DNA from: Pantoea sp. BAV 3049
GTDB taxonomy: Bacteria; Pseudomonadota; Gammaproteobacteria; Enterobacterales; Enterobacteriaceae
NCBI RefSeq assembly: GCF_009765445.1
Contig: NZ_WHOY01000031.1
Span: 1,445,007-1,509,006 of the forward strand
Length of the DNA stretch: 64,000 bases
Reading direction: 5' to 3'
Part shown: in pieces, positions 51,151-64,000 of the stretch
Numbering within the stretch: the stretch's first letter is position 1
How the letters are laid out: each line of letters opens with the position of its first letter
Made by a program: the position numbers and the translations under genes
The notes under the pieces: model-generated
Told to the model about the DNA's origin: nothing
The model's database searches: none
The model's input: the letters and a program-made list of their open reading frames with translations, nothing else

Positions 51151-52602
51151 ATGCATTTTCGTGCCATTACCCGCATCGTGGGTTTACTGGTCATTCTGTT
51201 CTCGGGAACCATGATTGTTCCGGGGCTGGTGGCTTTGATCTACCGTGACGGTGCCGGGCGTGCATTTACCCAGACTTTCTTTATGGCACTGCTGATCGGC
51301 TCGCTGCTGTGGTGGCCGAATCGCAAACAGAAACGTGAGTTGAAGCCGCGAGAAGGCTTTCTGATCGTGGTGCTGTTCTGGACGGTGCTGGGCAGCGTGG
51401 GGGCGATGCCTTTCATTTTTGCCGAGCATCCGAACCTGTCGGTGACCGATGCCTTCTTCGAATCCTTTTCCGGCCTGACAACGACCGGGGCTACCACGCT
51501 GGTGGGGCTGGACTCGTTGCCGAAAGCGATCCTGTTCTACCGGCAAATGCTGCAGTGGCTGGGCGGTATGGGGATCATTGTGCTGGCGGTGGCTATCCTG
51601 CCAATCCTCGGAGTAGGGGGGATGCAGCTGTACCGTGCCGAAATGCCGGGGCCGCTGAAGGACAATAAGATGCGGCCGCGTATTGCCGAGACAGCTAAAA
51701 CACTGTGGCTGATTTATGTGCTGCTGACGGTGATCTGCGCACTGGCGCTTTGGCTGGCGGGAATGCCGCTGTTTGATGCGATTGGGCATAGCTTCTCCAC
51801 TATCGCCATTGGCGGTTTCTCCACGCATGACGCCAGTATCGGTTATTTCCACAGCCCGACGATTAATACTATCATCGCCATTTTCCTGCTGATCTCCGGC
51901 TGTAACTACGGCCTGCACTTTTCCCTGCTGAGTGGCCGCAGCCTTCGTGTTTACTGGCGCGATCCGGAGTTCCGTATGTTTATTGGCGTGCAGCTGACGC
52001 TGGTGATCATCTGCACCGTGGTGCTTTGGTTCCACGATGTCTACAGTACCGGGCTGCAAACGCTTAATCAGGCCTTCTTCCAGGTCGTGTCAATGGCGAC
52101 CACAGCCGGTTTCACCACGGACAGCATCGCGCGCTGGCCGTTATTCCTGCCAGTTTTGCTGCTCTGTTCCGCTTTTATTGGTGGCTGTGCCGGTTCAACA
52201 GGCGGCGGACTGAAGGTGATCCGTATCCTGCTGCTGTTCAAGCAGGGTAACCGCGAACTGAAGCGGCTGGTGCACCCAAATGCGGTTTATACCATTAAGC
52301 TAGGGCAGCGGGCGCTGCCTGAACGTATCCTCGAGGCGGTATGGGGATTCTTCTCAGCGTATGCGCTGGTTTTCCTGTTGAGTATGCTGGCGATTATTGC
52401 CACCGGCGTGGATGATTTTTCAGCCTTTGCTGCCGTTGCGGCAACGCTGAATAATCTGGGGCCGGGGTTAGGGGTGGTGGCGGATAACTTCACTACCATG
52501 AATGATACGGCGAAATGGATTTTGATCCTGACTATGCTTTTTGGTCGCCTTGAGGTCTTCACGCTGTTAGTCCTGTTCACGCCGACCTTCTGGCGCGAAT
52601 AA
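51151..52602 (+). CDS. trkH: Trk potassium uptake protein TrkH
   Basis: TrkH is the K+-conducting subunit that works with TrkA. The 483-residue membrane protein shows four pore-loop regions: SGLTTTGATT, FSTIAIGGFSTHD, ATTAGFTTDS and NNLGPGLG, each with the filter glycine. It stands 30 bp after yigZ and 18 bp before hemG, so the three are likely one unit. Confidence 0.96.
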   Translation: MHFRAITRIVGLLVILFSGTMIVPGLVALIYRDGAGRAFTQTFFMALLIGSLLWWPNRKQKRELKPREGFLIVVLFWTVLGSVGAMPFIFAEHPNLSVTDAFFESFSGLTTTGATTLVGLDSLPKAILFYRQMLQWLGGMGIIVLAVAILPILGVGGMQLYRAEMPGPLKDNKMRPRIAETAKTLWLIYVLLTVICALALWLAGMPLFDAIGHSFSTIAIGGFSTHDASIGYFHSPTINTIIAIFLLISGCNYGLHFSLLSGRSLRVYWRDPEFRMFIGVQLTLVIICTVVLWFHDVYSTGLQTLNQAFFQVVSMATTAGFTTDSIARWPLFLPVLLLCSAFIGGCAGSTGGGLKVIRILLLFKQGNRELKRLVHPNAVYTIKLGQRALPERILEAVWGFFSAYALVFLLSMLAIIATGVDDFSAFAAVAATLNNLGPGLGVVADNFTTMNDTAKWILILTMLFGRLEVFTLLVLFTPTFWRE

Positions 52603-52620
52603 CTTTAGTTGAGTTCTTAT

Positions 52621-53157
52621 ATGAAAGCGTTAATTCTGTTTTCCAGCCGTGACGGGCAGACCCGCGAGATTGCTTCTTATATCGCTAACCAGCTTAAAGA
52701 GCAGCAGGAGTGCGATTTGGTCAATATCCTGCATGCCAATGCGGTTGACTGGACGAAATACGACCGTGTGCTGATTGGGGCTTCGATTCGCTATGGTCAC
52801 TTCCACCCAAAAGTGGTGAAGTTCGTAAAGCTTCATCTCCAGGAGCTGCGTAAACGTCCCTCTGGTTTTTTCTCGGTGAACCTTACCGCCCGCAAACCGG
52901 AAAAGCGTACTCCACAAACTAACGCCTATACGCGGAAGTTCCTGCTGAACTCTCCGTGGGAGCCAGACTGCTGTGCGGTTTTCGCTGGAGCGCTGCGTTA
53001 CCCACGTTATGGGTTCTTTGATCGCATCATGATCCAGTTGATTATGCGTATGACCGGAGGCGAAACGGATGCGACAAAAGAAGTGGACTACACAGACTGG
53101 GAGCAGGTGGGTCGGTTTGCCCATGAATTTGCTGCATTATCAGGCAAAACGCAGTAA
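52621..53157 (+). CDS. hemG: Menaquinone-dependent protoporphyrinogen IX dehydrogenase
   Basis: HemG is a flavodoxin-fold FMN protein that oxidises protoporphyrinogen IX, passing electrons to quinones. The 178-residue product has the FMN phosphate loop [11 protein letters not shown] (9-19), and the long insert [20 protein letters not shown] that distinguishes HemG from flavodoxins. The start at 52621 matches E. coli. It precedes the rRNA operon as hemG precedes rrnA in E. coli. Confidence 0.95.
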   Translation: MKALILFSSRDGQTREIASYIANQLKEQQECDLVNILHANAVDWTKYDRVLIGASIRYGHFHPKVVKFVKLHLQELRKRPSGFFSVNLTARKPEKRTPQTNAYTRKFLLNSPWEPDCCAVFAGALRYPRYGFFDRIMIQLIMRMTGGETDATKEVDYTDWEQVGRFAHEFAALSGKTQ

Positions 53158-53212
53158 AAAAAGGCGCTTTGTTGAAAAATGACGCTGTCAGTCATTTATT
53201 TGCAATAAACGC

Positions 53213-53240
53213 TTGTCAGCGGTCAGGAACTCCCTATAAT
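53213..53240 (+). promoter_or_regulatory. rRNA promoter P1
   Basis: TTGTCA (53213-53218), 16 bp, TATAAT (53235-53240), then GCGCCTCC: the growth-rate-controlled rrn P1 with its GC-rich discriminator. AT-rich DNA upstream (53160-53210) is the likely UP element/Fis region. Confidence 0.9.
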
Positions 53241-53332
53241 GCGCCTCCATCGACACGGAACAACGGCTTACAGGCCACCGGGTTGAAAGGTTCAGGAAGC
53301 TGAACCGCCGGAGAAAACTTCTGAAAAAGAGG

Positions 53333-53360
53333 TTGACTCTGAAAGAGGAAAGCGTAATAT
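53333..53360 (+). promoter_or_regulatory. rRNA promoter P2
   Basis: TTGACT (53333-53338), 16 bp, TAATAT (53355-53360), about 120 bp after P1, as in E. coli rrn operons. Confidence 0.85.
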
Positions 53361-53398
53361 ACGCCACCTCGCGACAGGCAGCCACTCTGCGTCGCACA

Positions 53399-53410
53399 GC
53401 TCTTTAACAA
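53399..53410 (+). promoter_or_regulatory. rrn antitermination boxA (leader)
   Basis: GCTCTTTAACAA matches the rrn boxA recognised by NusB/NusE. A second copy precedes the 23S gene. Confidence 0.8.
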
Positions 53411-53561
53411 TTTATCAGACAATCTGTGTGGGCACTCGCAGGATTGATATCAGCGTCTCCGGACGTAAAAAATATCAAGTCTCACGAGTGAACACATAAT
53501 GAAATTCATTATGACGTTTTACAGATGAGCATCGCTGAACGTGTTTCAGCAAATCAAACTT

Positions 53562-55101
<1,540 letters not shown>

Positions 55102-55192
55102 CCTGAAGATACCTTCCTCCGAAGTGTCCACAACAGATTGTCTGATAGAAAAGTAACGAGCAGGACGGCTGCGAAGCCGTGACACTTTCAGT

Positions 55193-55267
55193 GTCCCCTT
55201 CGTCTAGCGGTTAGGACTCCGCCCTTTCACGGCGGCAACAGGGGTTCGAATCCCCTAGGGGACGCCA
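55193..55267 (+). tRNA. tRNA-Glu (anticodon TTC)
   Basis: A 75-nt tRNA in the 16S-23S spacer. The acceptor stem GTCCCCT pairs with AGGGGAC before GCCA, with CCA encoded. The anticodon arm is CCGCCCTTTCACGGCGG with TTC in the loop, and the T arm is AGGGGTTCGAATCCCCT. E. coli rrnA, which also follows hemG, has tRNA-Ile and tRNA-Ala in its spacer instead. Confidence 0.97.
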
Positions 55268-55348
55268 CCTGCCTGGTGACAGGTGAAAGATGTCTCCAAC
55301 AGTATCTCAAAACTGGTTTACCGGAAGGTGAGTCACGTTTGAGATATT

Positions 55349-55362
55349 TGCTCTTTAACAAT
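55349..55362 (+). promoter_or_regulatory. rrn antitermination boxA (spacer)
   Basis: TGCTCTTTAACAAT between tRNA-Glu and 23S, the second boxA of the operon. Confidence 0.75.
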
Positions 55363-55494
55363 CCGGAACAAGCTGAAAATTGAAACGACATGTCGTTTTC
55401 ATTCTCCGTAATAAGAATGAAGTCAACGATATGTTCGAGTCTCTCAAATGCTTACAGCTGACAACGTGTCCTGCGGGACGCTTGTGGGTTGTGA

Positions 55495-58400
<2,906 letters not shown>

Positions 58401-58623
58401 ACAACGCCAGAAGCGTTCTGGTGGCGTCTGAGAGACGCAAAAGAGATTTTCAGCCTGAACCGGATAAGAATTTAGCTGTTCTGCGGACTGATGTCCGAAG
58501 GATTTTGCGCAGAGAGAAGGCGGCAAGTGCAGTGAGGGAAGGAGCATACGAGGGTATGTGACTGAGCTTACCAGCGCAGGCAACGCAGTATCTGCACGAA
58601 AGACACAGGACGGCACCAAGATT

Positions 58624-58743
58624 TGCCTGGCGGCTGTAGCGCGGTGGTCCCACCTGACCCCATGCCGAACTCAGAAGTGAAACGCCGTAGCGCCGATGGT
58701 AGTGTGGGGTCTCCCCATGCGAGAGTAGGGAACTGCCAGGCAT
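58624..58743 (+). rRNA. rrf: 5S ribosomal RNA
   Basis: TGCCTGGCGGCTGTAGCGCG ... AGGGAACTGCCAGGCAT, 120 nt, with the ends pairing. Only one 5S gene is present; E. coli rrnD has a tRNA-Thr and a second 5S here. Confidence 0.97.
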
Positions 58744-58756
58744 CAAATAAAACAGA

Positions 58757-58788
58757 AAGGCCACCCCTGCGGGTGGCCTTTTTGTTTT
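58757..58788 (+). terminator. rRNA operon terminator
   Basis: AAGGCCACCC / GGGTGGCCTT, a 10-bp stem with a CTGC loop, followed by TTTGTTTTG. Confidence 0.92.
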
Positions 58789-58811
58789 GTATATATCGTA
58801 CGGGAACCCTT

Positions 58812-58845
58812 TAAAAAGGTAAAAGCCCCGGATGACCAGGGCTTT
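58812..58845 (-). terminator. aapJQMP terminator
   Basis: On the minus strand AAAGCCC / GGGGCTTT pair around a short loop, followed by T-rich TTTTACCTTTTT. It lies just after the aapP stop and faces the rRNA terminator. Confidence 0.75.
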
Positions 58846-58858
58846 GGAGGGAATGAAC

Positions 58859-59623
58859 TCAGTGAATAACCTGAGAAAGGAAAGCTCTGGTACGTTCTGA
58901 CTTAGGATTAGAGAAGAACTCCTGCGGCGGAGCCTGTTCCACGATCTCACCGCGATCCATAAAGATCACCCGATCTGCCACGGTGCGCGCAAAGCCCATT
59001 TCATGGGTAACGCAAAGCATGGTCATTCCGTCTTCTGCCAGACCAATCATGGTATCCAGCACTTCTTTAACCATCTCCGGATCGAGAGCCGACGTGGGTT
59101 CATCAAACAGCATGATCTTGGGTTTCATACACAGTGAACGGGCGATAGCCACACGCTGCTGCTGACCCCCCGAAAGTTGCCCCGGGAACTTATGTGCATG
59201 TTCGGCTATGCGAACACGTTGCAGATAGTGCATTGCCAGCTCTTCAGCTTCTTTCTTCGGCGTTTTACGCACCCAGATTGGAGCCAGCGTGCAGTTCTGC
59301 AGTACGCTCAGATGCGGGAACAGGTTGAAGTGTTGAAACACCATCCCCACTTCAGTGCGCACTCGTTCAATGTTGCGGAGATCATCATTCAGATGGATAC
59401 CGTCCACCACAATGCGTCCCTGCTGATGTTCTTCAAGATGATTAATGCAACGGATGGTCGTTGATTTCCCGGAACCTGAAGGGCCACAGAGAACGATACG
59501 CTCGCGTGGTTTCACCTGCAGGTTAATATCTTTCAATACGTGGAACTGCCCGTACCATTTGTTCACGTTTTCCAGCGTAATCATCATCGCGTCGTCGGAT
59601 TGTTTAATCAGTGATTCAGTCAT
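58859..59623 (-). CDS. aapP: Amino-acid ABC transporter ATP-binding protein (AapP/YhdZ)
   Basis: The ATPase of the system, 254 residues. Walker A is GPSGSGKST (47-55), the signature is LSGGQQQR, and Walker B is [12 protein letters not shown], with the H-loop in CVTHEMGF. It is closest to the GlnQ/HisP-type polar amino-acid ATPases and to E. coli YhdZ. It starts 8 bp after the aapM stop. In E. coli yhdZ adjoins rrnD; here it is convergent with this rRNA operon. Confidence 0.94.
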   Translation of the reverse strand: MTESLIKQSDDAMMITLENVNKWYGQFHVLKDINLQVKPRERIVLCGPSGSGKSTTIRCINHLEEHQQGRIVVDGIHLNDDLRNIERVRTEVGMVFQHFNLFPHLSVLQNCTLAPIWVRKTPKKEAEELAMHYLQRVRIAEHAHKFPGQLSGGQQQRVAIARSLCMKPKIMLFDEPTSALDPEMVKEVLDTMIGLAEDGMTMLCVTHEMGFARTVADRVIFMDRGEIVEQAPPQEFFSNPKSERTRAFLSQVIH

Positions 59624-59631
59624 TTTAAGCC

Positions 59632-60732
59632 TTAGTGCGGTGTACGCCCGGTGTGAAAGCGCTTTTCCAGATACTGGCTGTAGCGCGACATACTAAAACA
59701 GAAAATCCAGTAAACCAGAGCGGCAAAGACATAGCCCTCGGTTGACATACCAAGCCATGTTGGGTCAACCGTGGCCTGCTGCACGCTGCTGAAGAGATCA
59801 AACAGCCCGATAATGATCACCAGGCTTGTATCCTTGAACAGGGCGATGATGGTGTTGACCAGCCCCGGGATAACCAGTTTCAGCGCCTGCGGCAGGATCA
59901 CCAGTGCCTGCATTCTCCAGTAACCCAGCGCCAGAGATTCAGCCGCCTCGTACTGGCCTTTAGGCAGAGCCTGCAGACCGCCGCGCACCACTTCCGCCAC
60001 GTAAGCAGACTGGAAGAGGATAACGCCGACCAGCGCGCGGATCAGCTTATCGATAGTACTCCCCTCTGACATAAACAGAGGCAGCATCACCGAGGACATA
60101 AACAGCACGGTGATCAGGGGAACACCACGCCAGAATTCGATAAAGATAATCGACAGAGTGCGAACCACCGGTAGCGTGGAGCGACGGCCCAGGGCCAGCA
60201 AAATTCCCAGAGGTAAAGCACCGGCGATCCCCACCGAGGCGATAATCAGCGTCAGGGTCAGACCACCCCACTGACGGGTTTCCACACGCTCCAGCCCGAA
60301 AAAACCGCCATACAGCAGGAACCAGACGATCACCGGATAGGCGACCGCCCAGACGGCAATATAAAGGCCCCGGCGGGGAAGGATCTTCAGGAACATCGGC
60401 ACAATGGAAAGCAGACCAATCACCAGTGCCAGGTTAATACGCCAGCGCAGCTCATGCGGATACAATCCGTACATAAACTGGCCGAAGCGGGCATGGATAA
60501 ATACCCAGCAGGCACCTTCTTTGGTACAGTCTGCCCGCGTCGATCCAATCCAGTTGGCCTGGAAGATCAGCCAGTTCAGCGCAGGAGGAATAACGGCCCA
60601 GAGAACCCACAGACAGAACAGCGTCAGAAGTGTGTTACCCCAGCTTGAGAACAGATTTTTTCTTGCCCAACTGACGGTGCGAGACAGTATAGTTGTCGGC
60701 ACCTGCGGGGTTTCGTGAGTAGCTAAAGTCAT
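59632..60732 (-). CDS. aapM: Amino-acid ABC transporter permease (AapM/YhdY)
   Basis: A 366-residue permease, much longer than standard HisM-type permeases because of additional N-terminal helices and a periplasmic loop with [16 protein letters not shown]. The C-terminal half holds the BPD_transp_1 core, with [14 protein letters not shown] and the EAA-type loop [21 protein letters not shown]. It pairs with aapQ to form the membrane channel. Confidence 0.94.
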   Translation of the reverse strand: MTLATHETPQVPTTILSRTVSWARKNLFSSWGNTLLTLFCLWVLWAVIPPALNWLIFQANWIGSTRADCTKEGACWVFIHARFGQFMYGLYPHELRWRINLALVIGLLSIVPMFLKILPRRGLYIAVWAVAYPVIVWFLLYGGFFGLERVETRQWGGLTLTLIIASVGIAGALPLGILLALGRRSTLPVVRTLSIIFIEFWRGVPLITVLFMSSVMLPLFMSEGSTIDKLIRALVGVILFQSAYVAEVVRGGLQALPKGQYEAAESLALGYWRMQALVILPQALKLVIPGLVNTIIALFKDTSLVIIIGLFDLFSSVQQATVDPTWLGMSTEGYVFAALVYWIFCFSMSRYSQYLEKRFHTGRTPH

Positions 60733-60747
60733 AATAATCCCGTTCTC

Positions 60748-61926
60748 TTAGCGCTCAATCAGGCGGATTTTGCGGTTATAGATATTCATTAACAGCGAAA
60801 TCAGCAGGCTGATAACCAGATAGACGCCCATGGTGATAGCAATGGTCTCAATGGCCTGCCCCGTCTGGTTCAGTACCGTCCCGGCGAACAGTGAGACCAT
60901 ATCGGGATAACCAATCGCTGCCGCCAGCGAGGAGTTTTTCACGATATTCAGATACTGACTGGTTAACGGTGGGATAATTACCCGCATTGCCTGCGGTATG
61001 ATGACCTGTCGCAGGGTTATCGGATTAGGCAGACCCAGTGAGCGTGCCGCCTCATGTTGTCCATAAGGAACGGACTGAATGCCGGAGCGGATCACCTCCG
61101 CGATAAACGAAGAGGTATAGATCGACAGCGCCAACGTCAGCGCCGCCAGTTCCGGGATCAGGGCGAAGCCGCCACGGAAATTAAAGCCACGAAGCTGTGG
61201 GACATCCCAATGCATTGCCGCCCCGGATATCAGGTGGGCAATCACCGGGAACACAATCAGCATGGCAATTGAGCCAGGCCAGGTTCGGTTGAGCTGGCCT
61301 GTCTTTAGCTGATATGAGCGGTTGTAGCGAAACAGCGCAACACTGCCGGCGGCAGCCAGCAGCAAAGCGATGATGAATGGCCAGGTACCTGGAGCGTACT
61401 GTGGCCAGGGAATATAGAGACCCCGGTTACTGACAAAAGCTAAATCGAAAGCGTTCACCGCCTGGCGTGGACCCGGCAGGTTACGTAAGACGGCGAAATA
61501 CCAGAAGAAGATCTGCAGCAACGGCGGAATATTACGGAACGTTTCGATATAGATATTTGAGAGTTTCCGTAAAAGCCAGTTATCTGACAGGCGCGCCAGG
61601 CCGATAAAGAAGCCCAGGAAGGAAGCAAAAACGATACAGAGAGCGGAAACCAGCAGGGTATTAGTCAGTCCGACAAGAAACACGCGAGCATAGGTATCCC
61701 CCTCGCTGTAGTCAATCAGGTGCTGAACGATACCAAAGCCAGCGCTACGTTCAAGGAAACCAAAACCGGAAGTAATGCCGCGGCTGGCCAGGTTGATGAC
61801 GGTATTGTGGATCAGATACCCCGCCACGCCTAATACCGCGACAATCGCAATGATCTGGTAAAACCAGGCGCGCACCGCAGGATTGCTGAAGGAAATATCC
61901 CTTTTTACGGATGGGCGTTGAGACAT
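60748..61926 (-). CDS. aapQ: Amino-acid ABC transporter permease (AapQ/YhdX)
   Basis: A 392-residue permease with about eight helices. The long N-terminal part is typical of AapQ. Core elements are ETFRNIPPLLQIFFWYF and the EAA loop HEAARSLGLPNPITLRQVIIPQAMR that contacts the ATPase. AapQ and AapM are not redundant copies: they form a heterodimer in this family. Confidence 0.94.
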   Translation of the reverse strand: MSQRPSVKRDISFSNPAVRAWFYQIIAIVAVLGVAGYLIHNTVINLASRGITSGFGFLERSAGFGIVQHLIDYSEGDTYARVFLVGLTNTLLVSALCIVFASFLGFFIGLARLSDNWLLRKLSNIYIETFRNIPPLLQIFFWYFAVLRNLPGPRQAVNAFDLAFVSNRGLYIPWPQYAPGTWPFIIALLLAAAGSVALFRYNRSYQLKTGQLNRTWPGSIAMLIVFPVIAHLISGAAMHWDVPQLRGFNFRGGFALIPELAALTLALSIYTSSFIAEVIRSGIQSVPYGQHEAARSLGLPNPITLRQVIIPQAMRVIIPPLTSQYLNIVKNSSLAAAIGYPDMVSLFAGTVLNQTGQAIETIAITMGVYLVISLLISLLMNIYNRKIRLIER

Positions 61927-61958
61927 GATGAAACCTCAGTCACGAAAATTCTGACGAA

Positions 61959-61978
61959 GGCACCGGCGAACCGGTGCC
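61959..61978 (-). other. Intercistronic hairpin between aapJ and aapQ
   Basis: GGCACCGG / CCGGTGCC, 8 bp with a tetraloop (TTCG on the RNA), in the 68-bp gap. Such stems often protect the upstream binding-protein mRNA and lower expression of the permeases. No T tract, so it is not a full terminator. Confidence 0.6.
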
Positions 61979-61994
61979 CTGTAAACGGTGGGAA

Positions 61995-63020
61995 TTAACG
62001 TACTGGCGGAGCGTACTGGATGCCGCCTTTGTTCCAGAGCGCGTTCTGGCCACGGGCGATTTTAAGCTGGCTGTCTTTACCGACGTTACGGTCGAAGACT
62101 TCCTGATAGTTACCAACCTGCTTAACGATGTTGTAAGCCCATTTATTGTCCAGCTTCAGGTCTTTACCGAAGTCGCCCTCTGAGCCCAGCAGGTGTGCCA
62201 TATCCGGGGTGGTTGGTTTGGCGGCCATCTGGTCAACATTTTTAGAAGTGATACCCATCTCTTCCGCATTCAGCATAGCGAACAGAGACCATTTAACGAT
62301 GGTAAACCAGTCATCATCACCACGACGCACGACAGGTCCCAGAGGTTCTTTAGAGATCACTTCTGGCAGCACGATGAATTCGTTTGGTTTGCCCAGTTTG
62401 ATACGCAGGGCATATAGCTGAGACTGATCGGAGGCCAGCGTATCACAACGGCCGGTATCCAGTGCTTTGGCTGATTCGTCAGAGCGGTCGAAGGTCACCG
62501 GGGTGTACTGCATGTTGTTGGCTTTGAAGTAGTCAGCTACGTTCAGCTCAGTATCGGTACCGGCCTGAATACATACGGTAGCACCGTCGAGCTCTTTAGC
62601 ACTTTTCAGGCCCGCTTTCTGGTGGGTCAGGAAGCCGATGCCGTCATAGTAGTTAACGCCAGCGAAGATAAAGCCCATGCCGCCGTCGCGGGCGGAAGTC
62701 CAGGTTGTATTACGGGACAGAATGTCCACTTCGCCAGACTGCAGTGCGGTAAAACGCTCTTTCGCTGTCAGCGGGGTGTATTTAACTTTAGAAGCATCAC
62801 CAAAAACGGCAGCCGCCGCCGCACGGCAAACATCCACATCGATACCGCTGAATTTGCCGCTGGCATCAGCAAAAGAGAAGCCCGGCAGACCATCACTGAT
62901 ACCGCATTGCACAAAACCTTTCTTTTTAATGGCATCCAGGGTGGCGCCGGCATGGGCCTGATTCGCAACCGCAAACAGCGCTGCAGCGGCAACCAAAGTG
63001 GAGAGCATCATTTTTTTCAT
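61995..63020 (-). CDS. aapJ: Amino-acid ABC transporter periplasmic binding protein (AapJ/YhdW)
   Basis: A 341-residue solute-binding protein. Signal peptide about 1-24 (MKKMMLSTLV ... NQAHA). The mature part begins with VQCGISDGLPGFSFADASGK and has GIDVDVCRAAAAAVFGD and QAGTDTELNVADYF as in the AapJ/BztA family. The Rhizobium Aap system takes up many L-amino acids; the specificity of the enteric version is not known. First gene of the operon, under a sigma54 promoter. Confidence 0.95.
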   Translation of the reverse strand: MKKMMLSTLVAAAALFAVANQAHAGATLDAIKKKGFVQCGISDGLPGFSFADASGKFSGIDVDVCRAAAAAVFGDASKVKYTPLTAKERFTALQSGEVDILSRNTTWTSARDGGMGFIFAGVNYYDGIGFLTHQKAGLKSAKELDGATVCIQAGTDTELNVADYFKANNMQYTPVTFDRSDESAKALDTGRCDTLASDQSQLYALRIKLGKPNEFIVLPEVISKEPLGPVVRRGDDDWFTIVKWSLFAMLNAEEMGITSKNVDQMAAKPTTPDMAHLLGSEGDFGKDLKLDNKWAYNIVKQVGNYQEVFDRNVGKDSQLKIARGQNALWNKGGIQYAPPVR

Positions 63021-63109
63021 AAAGCATCCTGTGTGGCGAAATCGTTTTTATGTTTAATGCACGCTGTGGTGCACTATTTCCTGTCTGTGGCGTGAGCCAT
63101 CCACGACTT

Positions 63110-63125
63110 TGCAAAGGGAGTGCCA
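63110..63125 (-). promoter_or_regulatory. Consensus sigma54 promoter of aapJQMP
   Basis: On the minus strand TGGCAC-TCCCT-TTGCA matches the -24/-12 consensus TGGCAC-N5-TTGCA at every position. Transcription would start near 63098, about 80 nt before the aapJ start codon. Confidence 0.88.
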
Positions 63126-63200
63126 AAATTGCAGAGTCCTGAATTTATTGGAAAGCTTTGCTAATAATTAGAAGCATTTTGAAAGTTTGCTTAATATCGC

Positions 63201-63245
63201 GCACTAAACAGGTGCAAAAACACTATGATTGGTCACAAAGGGTGC
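63201..63245. promoter_or_regulatory. NtrC-type enhancer upstream of aapJ
   Basis: GCAC-TAAACAG-GTGC at 63201-63215 fits the NtrC pattern GCAC-N7-GTGC. A weaker copy, GGTC-ACAAAGG-GTGC, lies at 63231-63245. The centres are about 110 and 140 bp before the expected start, the same spacing as the two strong NtrC sites of glnA. It implies induction by nitrogen limitation, as known for E. coli yhdW. I see nothing else in 63246-63367 except a stem GCCAACTC / GAGCTGGC (63322-63347) without a T tract. Confidence 0.75.
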
Positions 63246-63367
63246 AAATAGTTTCACTATATGGAAGCAATGTGAGCTGAAGTGCAATTATTGTTAAGGT
63301 GATGTTAAATAAGATGAGGGGCCAACTCGGAGATTTGTGAGCTGGCTTTGATAAGGGGAGAGGGAAC

Positions 63368-64000
63368 TCAGTAGAGCGACGTACCGCCGTCCGGGCGGGT
63401 CTTAAAACGGCGGTGGAGCCACATATACTGATTGGGCGCACGCATGATCTCGCGTTCAATCACTTTATTCATGTAAGCAGCGGCCTGCTGTTCATCGCTG
63501 ATCGGATAGTCCTTCAGCTCGGGCTGAATCACCAGCTCGTAGCCACTGCCGTCTTCATTACGGATCAGTACCACGGTGATCATCGCGGGCTTGGCCATAC
63601 GGGCAATCATCCAGGTTCCGCTGGTGGTAGCGGCCTGCGGCACGGCAAAAAGAGGCGCAAAGACGCTGCCTTTGGGGCCGTAATCCTGGTCTGGAGCAAA
63701 CCACACGGCTTCTCCCTGTTTCAATGCCTGGACCATGCCACGCAAATCACGGCGATTAATCATCGCTTTGTTTGAGCGCATACGACCTTTGGTCTGCACC
63801 CACTCCATCAGCTTGTTGTTGTGCGGGCGGTACATCGCCATCATCGGCTGGCAAAGCCCCATCGCTCTGCCGCCTAACTCAAGTGACATGAAGTGTACGC
63901 CGATAATCAGCGCACCCTGTCCACCGTCCTGAGCCGCTTTTAGGTTGTGCAGCCCATTGACAGTAAACCAGCGTTTTACCCGGCGATCTGACCAGAACCA
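63368..64000 (-). CDS. lpxP: LpxP/LpxL-type lipid A acyltransferase, 5' end outside the window
   Basis: The last 210 or so residues of a Kdo2-lipid IVA acyltransferase are visible and the frame is open to the window edge. The catalytic HX4E motif is HFMSLE; further conserved parts are YRPHNNKLMEWVQTKGRMRS, WFAPDQDYGPKGSVFAP and the C-terminus HRRFKTRP. The sequence is closer to LpxP (palmitoleoyl transferase, cold-induced in E. coli) than to LpxL, judging by GLCQPMMA and FAPLFAVP; the paralogue call is moderate. About 95 N-terminal residues are missing from view. Confidence 0.88.
   Translation of the reverse strand, partial: WFWSDRRVKRWFTVNGLHNLKAAQDGGQGALIIGVHFMSLELGGRAMGLCQPMMAMYRPHNNKLMEWVQTKGRMRSNKAMINRRDLRGMVQALKQGEAVWFAPDQDYGPKGSVFAPLFAVPQAATTSGTWMIARMAKPAMITVVLIRNEDGSGYELVIQPELKDYPISDEQQAAAYMNKVIEREIMRAPNQYMWLHRRFKTRPDGGTSLY

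Noticed and set aside
51184-52059. 291-codon ORF antisense to trkH
   Set aside because: Gln/His/Arg-rich shadow frame opposite a fully conserved membrane-protein gene.

Overview
The window is chromosomal DNA of an enterobacterium. Gene order and protein sequences follow the Escherichia coli hemY-to-rrnA segment closely (hemYXDC, cyaA, dapF-xerC-uvrD, corA, rarD, pldA-recQ-rhtCB-pldB, metR/metE, udp, rmuC, ubiEJB-tatABC-tatD, rfaH, ubiD-fre, fadBA, pepQ, trkH-hemG, rrn). Codon use, the genes present and absent, and several insertions fit the Erwinia/Pantoea group (Erwiniaceae) better than E. coli; that placement is an inference. No prophage, insertion sequence, integrase or CRISPR array is visible. 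Most of the window is core genome and the novelty sits at a few boundaries.

Left part (1-14,985): the small RNA gene glmZ with a sigma54-type control region, then the heme operon hemCDXY on the minus strand, divergent from cyaA. cyaY, normally downstream of cyaA, is absent here. Next comes the lptM-dapF-yigA-xerC-yigB-uvrD series, with a LexA box before uvrD. A cupin gene follows, then corA with a leader ORF (corL-like) and RNA hairpins.

Middle part (14,986-34,316): about 1.4 kb of decayed DNA replaces E. coli yigF/yigG and carries the wreck of an ABC-type anion transporter plus two uncertain small ORFs. After rarD and yigI there is a secreted glycoside-hydrolase-like protein, then pldA, recQ, rhtC, rhtB, pldB and yigL. 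The yigL-metR interval is expanded: it holds glpTQ, yigM, an 82-residue protein with a class II microcin (double-glycine) leader, a YehS-like DUF1456 protein and a 127-bp palindromic element. The divergent metR/metE pair, with Met boxes, and ysgA close this part.

Right part (34,466-64,000): udp with a CRP site, rmuC, the ubiquinone genes ubiE-ubiJ-ubiB, the Tat export operon and tatD, rfaH, ubiD, fre, the fatty-acid oxidation operon fadBA with a FadR operator, pepQ-yigZ-trkH-hemG, and a complete 16S-tRNA(Glu)-23S-5S operon. Beyond the rRNA lies an amino-acid ABC transporter operon (aapJQMP/yhdWXYZ) with a consensus sigma54 promoter and an NtrC-type enhancer, then the 3' part of an lpxP-like lipid A acyltransferase gene that runs off the window. 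In E. coli the left flank (hemG) belongs to rrnA and the right flank (yhdZ) to rrnD, so this rRNA operon marks a rearrangement breakpoint between the two lineages.

The strongest candidate for something undescribed is the orphan microcin-leader peptide at 28,930-29,178. Other items worth a look are the secreted GH-like protein, the corL leader, the decayed transporter, and phased repeats in the fadB/pepQ and udp control regions.
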